Notes under the pieces: generated by a model
Seen by the model: the letters and a program-made list of their open reading frames with translations, nothing else
Databases searched by the model: none
What the model was told of the DNA's origin: nothing
Program-made: the position numbers and the translations under genes
In this document: positions 8,562-14,889 of the stretch, piece by piece
Numbering within the stretch: the first letter of the stretch is position 1
Layout: each line of letters begins with the position of its first letter
Source of the DNA: Bacteroidales bacterium UBA3743
Lineage (GTDB): Bacteria; Bacteroidota; Bacteroidia; Bacteroidales; Paludibacteraceae
NCBI GenBank assembly: GCA_002371265.1
Contig: DFGT01000028.1
Coordinates: 58,672 to 98,559, forward strand
Direction: 5' to 3'
DNA: 39,888 bases

Positions 8562-11237
8562 ATGAAAATGTCATTTGAAAAAATCTTTTGTTGGGTAGTA
8601 TGCCTCTTTTTCATGGCTATGCCTGCAATGTCGGTAAGTTTCACCATCGGTGATTTTAAATACGATGTGACTGACACAACAGGACTTACAGTGTCGGTGT
8701 CAGCAGCGTCGGATACCATTTCTGGAAAAGTTACGATTCCCGACAAGATAGAATACGAAGGAAAGGAATACTCCGTCACAGCTATAGGAGAAGGGGCTTT
8801 CAAGGAATGTGCTGGTTTGACATCTGTCATTATTCCAAATACCGTTGCTTCCATCGGAAAGAATGCTTTACATGTTGACACGGTTTGCTGTTTGACAGAA
8901 AGTGACACTATACGTATTATCAGGGATACTCTATTTATCCATAATCTTCAGGAGTTCATCTCATATAAGATTTTGGCGGCTAAGGGTGTGTATATGAATG
9001 CAATACTTGAAGCCGACATCGACCTCAGCTCCGTTTGTGGTGTCATTAATGGAGAACAGATCAGTTGGACTCCTATCCGCATGAGTGGTGGGTCATTCGA
9101 TGGCGGAAACCACACAATTTCCAACCTTTATATCAATCAGCCGAATAATAAGGACAATTTGGCGTTATTTGATACAAAAGGAAATCTGCGAATTAAGAAC
9201 CTGAAGGTGACGAATGCCTATGTGAAGGGAGGCGGAGATGTGGCAGGCATAGCAATTGACGGATTTTTCATCAACTGCCATTTTGAAGGAGTCGTTATCG
9301 GACAATATGCAGGTGGCGTAAATGAGTATGGAAAAGGATCTGAGGCATACAATTGTAGCAACTATGGTCTGATCGTTTCATCCGAATACTCAATCGGAGT
9401 GGCTGCCGCCAATATGTACAATTGCTACAACAGAGGCCGAATCGTAAGCGATGAAGCAGCTATCGGACTCGGAATGTATGATGGATCTCATTTCAATTTA
9501 TATAATGCCGGAGAAGTCTACACTCCAGATTTTAGTTCTATTTATTATATAGAAACATCAGGTTTTAAGGGAAGTTATGGTAACCTATTCGTCTTGCAAC
9601 AAATGGATTCCATTGCATTCCTTTCAGGAGCGGTGAAAGATTCTCTGAACATGTATGTCTCTCAAAATCCGAAAAGTTACGACAGAGATTCAGTTCCATT
9701 GTTTTCATGGGTGCAGGGTGAGGATGGCTTCCCTCGTTTTGAGGGTGTGGATCTTCAACCGACGCAGGGATATGTGGTTCATTTCAAGGGAGCCATAAAT
9801 GATTATGAAGTCTCTTTGGATGGAACCATTGCTTTGCCGGTTTGCTCTGTCAAAGGTCGTTCTTATGTATTCTCCGACAACTTTGATGGAAAGAACATTG
9901 TGTGCGATACCGTCGTCACTGTTGAAATGATAGGAGAGGCTAAGAAGGATTCTATATGGGGATTGGATATGAGCGACATCGCTAATATCGACACATCAGG
10001 TTATATCACTCTTTCGTTTTATTCAAATATTGAGAGAGAAAGAGTGTATGGAATAGGAGGAGATTTTTTTTATAACAACGAACTATCATCGTATTTCTAT
10101 ACTAATACTTACTCTTCAAAAGCAGGCGTGACATGTGATTATGTTCAGGAAAACGATTCTGTTTACAAAATAACATTGCATAATGTCTATTTTTATAGTC
10201 AAGATGATAGTCTGTTGATTTGGATGGACGTTGAGCATTACAATCAAAAGTCGAATATCCTAAAATGGGAGAAGAAAGACACTACTCAAAGTTTGCCAGT
10301 CAGCGGTCAGATAGCTGGTCACGACTATATAGATCTTGGCCTGCCAAGCGGAACTCTTTGGGCGACATACAACGTGGGAGCAACCAAGCCGACAGAGTAT
10401 GGTGACTATTTCGCATGGGGAGAGACAGAACCGAAGGATGTTTACGACTGGAACACATACAAATATTGTACTGCTTATTTGAATGAATTTGATCTTTGGA
10501 AATTGCAATCTATCACAAAGTACAATTTCGGAAATGAATATACAGGAACAATCGACAACCAATCAATTCTTCTTTCTGAGGATGACGCGGCTACAGCCAA
10601 CTGGGGTAAGGAGTGGGTTATGCCTACTATCGATGATTTGAAAGAACTTTCGAGTGAGTGTTATATCGTTTGGACAAACGACTACAGTGGAGCGAAAGGC
10701 ATCATCGTATACAAAGCGAAGAGAGCGGAAGACAAGGGACAGCGTGTGGAAAGTACGCAGTCTCCTTCAACAGACTATAGCATTGCCGATGCCCATATTT
10801 TCCTTCCTGCTCAGGGATTCCGTGAAGGTTTGGATATCCTTAATGTAGGCAGTGAAGGTGGCTATTGGTTGTCTTCTCTAGATGAGAAGAAAGAGAGCCA
10901 CTCTTACCTCTATTTATTCAGCAACGAGAATGGTTATTGGGAAGGGTATGTCAGCAATCGCTATTTAGGATGCCCGGTTCGTGCTGTCTCTAAACCAGAA
11001 GCAAGTGAAGTTTCAGACATCATCAGCCAAGCACTGCAGGTTTATGTAGCAAACGGAACAATCTATGTTGTCGACGCACAACCCAATGCCAAGATTCAGG
11101 TGTTTGAAATGAACGGAAAGATTGTCGCTTCCGGAACAACTGATGCTAATGGAAGCGCAGAGATCAAACAATCTGTTTCAAAAGGTGTTTATGTGGTGAC
11201 TGACGGCAATCAGTCGACGAAGGTTGTGATAAAGTAA
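8562..11237 (+). CDS. Mosaic secreted protein: LRR/BspA-like, GLUG-like and T9SS type A tail
   Basis: This is a large exported protein, 891 residues from the ATG at 8562 or 902 from an in-frame ATG at 8529; I prefer 8562 because it leaves a compact signal peptide (MKMSFEK, hydrophobic run to PAMS). A single BspA-type leucine-rich unit follows (AIGEGAFKECAGLTSVIIPN). Next is a beta-helix-like stretch with GLUG-type repeats (NCSNYGLI, NCYNRGRI, NLYNAGEV). Around residue 590 is a domain with DLGLPSGTLWATYNVGA and YGDYFAWGETEP, found in many Bacteroidales surface proteins. The last ~75 residues (VYVANGTIYVVDA, IQVFEMNGKIVASG, KGVYVVTDGN, KVVIK) match a T9SS type A sorting domain. It probably sits on the cell surface; its substrate is not evident. 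Confidence 0.85.
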   Translation: MKMSFEKIFCWVVCLFFMAMPAMSVSFTIGDFKYDVTDTTGLTVSVSAASDTISGKVTIPDKIEYEGKEYSVTAIGEGAFKECAGLTSVIIPNTVASIGKNALHVDTVCCLTESDTIRIIRDTLFIHNLQEFISYKILAAKGVYMNAILEADIDLSSVCGVINGEQISWTPIRMSGGSFDGGNHTISNLYINQPNNKDNLALFDTKGNLRIKNLKVTNAYVKGGGDVAGIAIDGFFINCHFEGVVIGQYAGGVNEYGKGSEAYNCSNYGLIVSSEYSIGVAAANMYNCYNRGRIVSDEAAIGLGMYDGSHFNLYNAGEVYTPDFSSIYYIETSGFKGSYGNLFVLQQMDSIAFLSGAVKDSLNMYVSQNPKSYDRDSVPLFSWVQGEDGFPRFEGVDLQPTQGYVVHFKGAINDYEVSLDGTIALPVCSVKGRSYVFSDNFDGKNIVCDTVVTVEMIGEAKKDSIWGLDMSDIANIDTSGYITLSFYSNIERERVYGIGGDFFYNNELSSYFYTNTYSSKAGVTCDYVQENDSVYKITLHNVYFYSQDDSLLIWMDVEHYNQKSNILKWEKKDTTQSLPVSGQIAGHDYIDLGLPSGTLWATYNVGATKPTEYGDYFAWGETEPKDVYDWNTYKYCTAYLNEFDLWKLQSITKYNFGNEYTGTIDNQSILLSEDDAATANWGKEWVMPTIDDLKELSSECYIVWTNDYSGAKGIIVYKAKRAEDKGQRVESTQSPSTDYSIADAHIFLPAQGFREGLDILNVGSEGGYWLSSLDEKKESHSYLYLFSNENGYWEGYVSNRYLGCPVRAVSKPEASEVSDIISQALQVYVANGTIYVVDAQPNAKIQVFEMNGKIVASGTTDANGSAEIKQSVSKGVYVVTDGNQSTKVVIK

Positions 11238-11272
11238 AAATGTAGGAAACTGGTTGATTTGCGATATAGTTT

Positions 11273-11308
11273 GAGGATTGTTAAGGGCGGAACGCCCTAA
11301 CAATCCTC
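11273..11308. repeat. Minimal module A palindrome, probable bidirectional terminator
   Basis: GAGGATTGTTAAGGGCG and CGCCCTAACAATCCTC pair over 16 bp with one bulged A around GAA. It lies between two convergent genes (ending 11237 and 11320) and is followed by ATAAAAA. It has the same ends as the longer dispersed repeats, with the interior removed. Confidence 0.8.
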
Positions 11309-11319
11309 ATAAAAATCAG

Positions 11320-12255
11320 TCATAAATTAGGACAGAGTCTTGATAAAATGACAGGAATCAAGGATGAATCCATTTCTTCAAAAGCAAAACATTTTTTGCC
11401 TAAGTCTTTCAGGGAAGCTCCAATATGAAGTAAACTATTATTGTCTATTATAAGAAATCTGTCATGCATCGCTGTTGTATATTTAATTGTAAGTGTTGGG
11501 TATTGTGCATTAAATGCATCTATGTCTGTTTGTGTGATTCTTGAATTAGATGATGTGTATATTTCAACTTTGACATTTGAATTCTTTTTTGATAATCGTT
11601 CTAAAACTGTCACATCAACATATCCGTCAATTAAAATGATACTAGAAGTTGCAGATTGTAAAAAACTTTCAAACTTTGCATAAGCATCAAAAATTTGACC
11701 TTGAAAAAATATGCCTTTTTTATCTTTGATTTTATATAGATCAAATTTTTCAAATAGCTCATCAATTCGTCTGTCCGCATCCAATTGATGAACATTTGTT
11801 TCCAATAGGTGTTTCTTTATGTTCTCTAACTCCAATAAAATATGTGCATTGTTCGTTAGAATATGACGCATTGCAACAAAGGCATCCATAATCTGTATGC
11901 TGATTGAAACAGCAGTTTCGCTTTTCAAAATGGCAGAAAGCATTGCTATCCCTTGCTCTGTGAATGCGTAGGGACAACTTGAAGAATGTTTTAGTTTCTT
12001 AAACCGGTCACAATTTGTGACTAGTTCATCCTTTTCTTCTTTCGACAATTGAAACATAAATCTATCTGGAAATCTATCAATGTTTCGCTTTACTGCCTGA
12101 TTCAAAACTTTTGTTTCTACTCCATATAAAGTGGCAATGTCATAATCAATCATCACTTGTTGATCATGTATATTGAGAATCAACTTCTCTATGGCTTTAG
12201 ATTCTTGATCTTTAGAATTTATTTGGGTGTGCCCAATCATTTTCACGTTTGACAT
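11320..12255 (-). CDS. ORF6N domain protein with PLD-like C-terminus
   Basis: This 311-residue protein has an N-terminal ORF6N (KilA-N-related, DNA-binding) domain at about residues 21-105, with the typical DIATLYGVETKVLNQAVKRN, RFPDRFMFQL and FTEQGIAMLSA motifs. A helical linker (about 130-175) leads to a C-terminal domain with FxGQIFDAY, IILIDGYVD and HDRFLIID (H264-D271), which resembles phospholipase-D-like folds; the canonical HxK is H-D-R here, so catalysis is doubtful. Such proteins are frequent in Bacteroidota genomes and phage regions, with unknown roles. The ATG at 12255 is preferred to a TTG 15 bases upstream. Dispersed repeats flank the gene on both sides, suggesting an accessory locus. 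Confidence 0.88.
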   Translation of the reverse strand: MSNVKMIGHTQINSKDQESKAIEKLILNIHDQQVMIDYDIATLYGVETKVLNQAVKRNIDRFPDRFMFQLSKEEKDELVTNCDRFKKLKHSSSCPYAFTEQGIAMLSAILKSETAVSISIQIMDAFVAMRHILTNNAHILLELENIKKHLLETNVHQLDADRRIDELFEKFDLYKIKDKKGIFFQGQIFDAYAKFESFLQSATSSIILIDGYVDVTVLERLSKKNSNVKVEIYTSSNSRITQTDIDAFNAQYPTLTIKYTTAMHDRFLIIDNNSLLHIGASLKDLGKKCFAFEEMDSSLIPVILSRLCPNL

Positions 12256-12288
12256 AATAAATAACGTCAATTCGACGAAATAAAAAAT

Positions 12289-12513
12289 AGGAGAAAAATG
12301 ATAGTTGGAGTGTCATAAATGAGGATTGTTAAGGGCGGAACGCCCTAACCTCCTCCTCTCTAGTGCGAGCCGAAGGCGAGCACATAAAATTTAATAAACC
12401 ACAGAGACACAAGGGTTACAGAGAAAGGCTACGCCTTTTTATGAGAAAAAGAGGTGATAATTCAATCAGAAAGGGGAAATTATTCGCAGATTTCAATTCA
12501 TCGAACTCACGTT
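12289..12513 (+). repeat. Long copy of dispersed repeat (modules A+B)
   Basis: This copy aligns end to end with the reverse complement of 19978-20215. Shared blocks in order: GATAGTTGGAGTGTCATAAA, the GAGGATTGTTAAGG module A, GCGAG...GCGAGCACATAAAATTT, CCACAGAGACACAAGG, TTACAGAGAAAGGC, TTTTTATGAGAAAAAGAGG, then ATTCGCAG and ACTCACGTT. Module A here is the short palindromic form. No open reading frame is conserved, so it looks like a non-coding, MITE- or REP-like intergenic element. Confidence 0.82.
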
Positions 12514-12675
12514 AAATAAAATTAGTTTTATACTGCGTCTAATCGATTGACTAAACTTGATTTTTTACAAAGATATGAATAAAATGCGACTTCTTTATGT
12601 ATTGCTCAATTCAGTAGACGATCACTTACTGTCTTAAACATCTGAGCAACCATAGCATTATAGAGCAACTGACGT

Positions 12676-12776
12676 GTGTTCCGCCCTTAACAATCCTCAT
12701 TTGCTTGGATATGATTCATCGGAATGATAATACTACCGTCGCCCCCAATTATGCATTATGCATTACGCATTATGAA
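12676..12776 (-). repeat. Repeat half-module plus 65-bp direct repeat (copy 1)
   Basis: GTTCCGCCCTTAACAATCCT is the inverted end of module A, facing the copy at 12319. From 12689 a 65-bp block (AACAATCCTCATTTGC to GCCCCCAATTATG) recurs at 13540-13604 with 2 differences. It ends in an ATTATGCATTATGCATTAC-type run that supplies the stop codon of the following minus-strand gene. Confidence 0.8.
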
Positions 12777-13085
12777 TTACCACAATGCCACTCGTCCCAT
12801 ATCTCCAAGGTCGAGCACACCTGAGTTTGCCCCCATCGCTTTGAAAACCTTCACAATGGTGTTCCAGGTTATACTTTTCCCACTTTCTATTTTGGATATC
12901 TGAGCCTCTTTCACTCCGACTAACTCACCCAATTGCTTTTGTGTGAGATTCTGTTGAAGACGAGTCTTTTTTATTGCCTCACCAATTAGGAAATCCTCTA
13001 TCTCTTTGTCGAAAGCATCTCTTTTTGGTGTGCCTTCTTTTCCTATATATTTGGTTAATATTTCTTCTTCGGTATGAAATTTCAT
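12777..13085 (-). CDS. XRE-family HTH protein (HigA-like antitoxin type)
   Basis: This 102-residue DNA-binding protein has a canonical HTH_3 domain in its C-terminal half: RLQQNLTQKQLGELVGVKEA, then QISKIESGKS and WNTIVKVFKAMG. The leading segment (EEILTKYIGKEGTPKRD...DFLIGEAIKK) is typical of HigA-like antitoxins of Bacteroidota, which normally pair with a RelE/HigB toxin. No toxin gene is found upstream or downstream. The stop codon lies inside a repeat. A related, broken copy lies immediately upstream, 9 bases away. It may act as an orphan antitoxin or repressor. Confidence 0.85.
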   Translation of the reverse strand: MKFHTEEEILTKYIGKEGTPKRDAFDKEIEDFLIGEAIKKTRLQQNLTQKQLGELVGVKEAQISKIESGKSITWNTIVKVFKAMGANSGVLDLGDMGRVALW

Positions 13086-13094
13086 AGCTATTCG

Positions 13095-13348
13095 TTATTT
13101 TGTTTGTGATTTTACTCCAACTAACTCCCCAACTGCTTTTGCGTGAGGTTCTGCTGAAGACGAGTTTTTTTGATTGCCTCGCCAATAAGGAAATCCTCCA
13201 ATTCTTTGTCGTATTTATCTCTTCTTGGAGTACCTTTTTCTCCAATCAACTTATCTAACATTTCTTCGTGTGTAATTAATTCCATAGTCTTACTTTTTAG
13301 ATTTACATCTTTGTTGTATACGACGTCAAATCGTGGTTCGTATTTCAT
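13095..13348 (-). pseudogene. Frameshifted, truncated tandem copy of the HTH gene
   Basis: The frame from 13348 (or the internal ATG at 13285, MELITHEEM) reads GTPRRDKYDKELEDFLIGEA then LQQNLTQKQLGS and stops at 13121. The neighbour reads LGELVGVKEA at this point. Deletion of one A around 13126 explains the shift (CTCCCC against CTCACCC). Restoring it gives LGELVGVKSQTK and a stop at 13095-13097, so the recognition helix is missing as well. It is best seen as a decayed partial duplication of the downstream gene. Confidence 0.75.
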
Positions 13349-13391
13349 TTTTTTATACTGTTATTAATTAACGTTTGCAAATATAACAAAA

Positions 13392-13541
13392 ACTTTCCAA
13401 AATAGGAAATGTTTGTTGCGAAAAACATCGACCATAATTAAGAATCTGTTTGGATAAAAAGAAATGCATTTTCCACTCCAGATTGAAAACACGCCTCTTT
13501 TTATCATAAAAAGACGTAGAAACTGTTTAGATTTAATTTAA
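13392..13541 (-). repeat. 150-bp dispersed repeat, copy 2
   Basis: This is the near-identical partner of 7959-8108, with 3 differences by eye (two near ...TGTTTGTTGCG..., one near GAAAACACG). It runs directly into the 65-bp direct repeat copy at 13540. Confidence 0.85.
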
Positions 13542-13625
13542 CAATCCTCATTTGCTTGGATATGATTCATCAGAATGGTAATACTACCGTCGCCCCCAAT
13601 TATGAATTGTGAATTATGAATTATT
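13540..13625 (-). repeat. 65-bp direct repeat (copy 2) with ATTATGAATT run
   Basis: Positions 13540-13604 repeat 12689-12753 in the same orientation with 2 differences. Together they bracket the HTH gene pair. The end is a run of ATTATGAATT-like units, a sequence type also seen at 12750-12779 and 25288-25320. Confidence 0.8.
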
Positions 13626-13740
13626 TATAATACCCATTTTTAAGTATTGCCAATTTATTTTTATGCCCGTAATTTTGCGGAAAAATTTGTAACATCGCAA
13701 TTTCTGTGGCTTGTTCGCTACAAAAACGACAAAAAGCAAG

Positions 13741-13748
13741 TAAATTTG
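13741..13748 (+). promoter_or_regulatory. -7 box TAAATTTG directly before the start codon
   Basis: TAAATTTG is an exact TAnnTTTG match, and the ATG at 13753 begins only 4 bases later. If used, transcription would start at or near the start codon. No well-spaced TTTG lies upstream (the nearest TTG is 27 bases away), so it may be fortuitous. Confidence 0.35.
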
Positions 13749-13752
13749 CAAT

Positions 13753-14889
13753 ATGAAACACGAAACAAGATTATTTGAAGACAGCAACAGAATAGTGGCA
13801 AACATATCTACGTTTGCAGCTGACAATGCTGGACGCAACCGTTTAATAATCCATTCGACGTTTGTCCCAACTTCGGATAAGTGCAGCGACGTGATGTCGC
13901 AGGTGGATAATATTCGTCTTGCGATCGAACAAATTGAAAAGGAGACGGGAACTATCGCGTTTTTCGTCCGTTTCCATCTTAGCGACATCGCTACCCAGGC
14001 AAACTATGTGAAACAATCATTTTCGGGGAAAAAATGTGCTGTCTCTATTGTCGGACAGCCTCCTATGCCTCTTTGCAAGGTGCAGGCGATAGCAATGTTT
14101 GAAAGTGGCATTGAGATTTCTTCCGTCGACGCGAATACAATCAAGGTAGACAATGGTGATGAGGAGTGCTTTTGGACCACTCGTCTTGCGGATGCTAATG
14201 ATGATAGCTATAAGCAGACGCACCGTCAACTTCAGCAATATGAGAAAATCCTCGCTGAAAACGGCATGAATATCGCTGAACATTGTGTGCGCACTTGGTT
14301 TTTTGTCCGTGATATCGACCGTAATTATGGAGGTGTGGTGGTAGGAAGACGTGAGAATTTCCTTCTTAATGGATTGACTCCCGACACTCATTACATTGCC
14401 AGCACTGGTATCGAAGGCAAACATGAAGACCATAATGTGTTGAGTCTGTTCGACGCGTATGCTGTGAAGGGAATACCTTCCGACAAGAGGCAGATCCTTT
14501 ATGCGGCTCAAAATATGAACAAGACGATTGAATATGGCGTCACTTTTGAGCGTGGAGTCTGTATACATCATTCAGCCGGCTACAAACAGTTGTATATAAG
14601 CGGTACGGCAAGTATCGACACCAAAGGGGCGGTGCTTCATGTCGGCGATGTGAAAGGTCAGGTGAAACGAATGACCGAAAACGTAAATGCTTTGTTGGAG
14701 GAGGCAGGTTGCAAATGGGACGATATTTCCCAAGCCACCGTCTACCTTAGGGATATTGCGGATTACGAATGCGCGTACAATGAATTGAGCAAGATACTGA
14801 CCGACAAGCAGTTTATCATCGTGCAGGCACCTGTCTGTCGTCCTGCTTGGTTAATAGAAATGGAGGCAATTGCAATAGGAAAAGAGTGA
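13753..14889 (+). CDS. Double RidA-like (YjgF/UK114 superfamily) protein, possibly chorismatase-like
   Basis: This 378-residue protein ends in a clear RidA-type domain: HHSAGYKQLYISGTASID, VKGQVKRMTENVNALLEEAG, ISQATVYLRDIADY and VCRPAWLIEMEAIAI. The N-terminal half looks like a second, diverged domain of similar fold (TFVPTSDKCSDVMSQVDNIR, IAFFVRFHLSDI, QAIAMFESG). True RidA enzymes are about 125 residues and deaminate enamines/imines. Two-domain proteins of about 350 residues include chorismatases (FkbO/Hyg5/XanB2), and the Cys-Arg...Glu pattern near the C-terminus would suit that group, but I cannot verify it. Its stop overlaps the ATG of ccsBA (TGATG), so the two are translationally coupled, which suggests a role tied to cytochrome or quinone metabolism. 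Confidence 0.8.
   Translation: MKHETRLFEDSNRIVANISTFAADNAGRNRLIIHSTFVPTSDKCSDVMSQVDNIRLAIEQIEKETGTIAFFVRFHLSDIATQANYVKQSFSGKKCAVSIVGQPPMPLCKVQAIAMFESGIEISSVDANTIKVDNGDEECFWTTRLADANDDSYKQTHRQLQQYEKILAENGMNIAEHCVRTWFFVRDIDRNYGGVVVGRRENFLLNGLTPDTHYIASTGIEGKHEDHNVLSLFDAYAVKGIPSDKRQILYAAQNMNKTIEYGVTFERGVCIHHSAGYKQLYISGTASIDTKGAVLHVGDVKGQVKRMTENVNALLEEAGCKWDDISQATVYLRDIADYECAYNELSKILTDKQFIIVQAPVCRPAWLIEMEAIAIGKE

Larger units (their letters stand above)
12256..12776. other. Repeat-filled intergenic region
   Basis: No gene is seen. The span is mainly the long repeat at 12289-12513 and the repeat pieces at 12676-12776. About 160 bases between them (12514-12675) show neither repeats nor coding potential. 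Confidence 0.6.
13349..13752. other. Repeat-filled region upstream of ridA-like gene
   Basis: This gap is mostly the 150-bp repeat (13392-13541) and the second 65-bp direct repeat (from 13540). The remaining part (13626-13752) contains only the -7-like box at 13741-13748. No toxin gene for the adjacent HTH pair is present. Confidence 0.6.

Noticed and set aside
12979..13245. 88-codon minus-strand frame overlapping both HTH genes
   Set aside because: It is the shifted frame of the HTH copies; the first part of the real HTH proteins reads in the other frame with family motifs.
7615..13752. Insertion sequence or prophage
   Set aside because: No transposase, integrase, portal, capsid or lysis gene is present; only non-coding repeats and an ORF6N gene suggest mobility.
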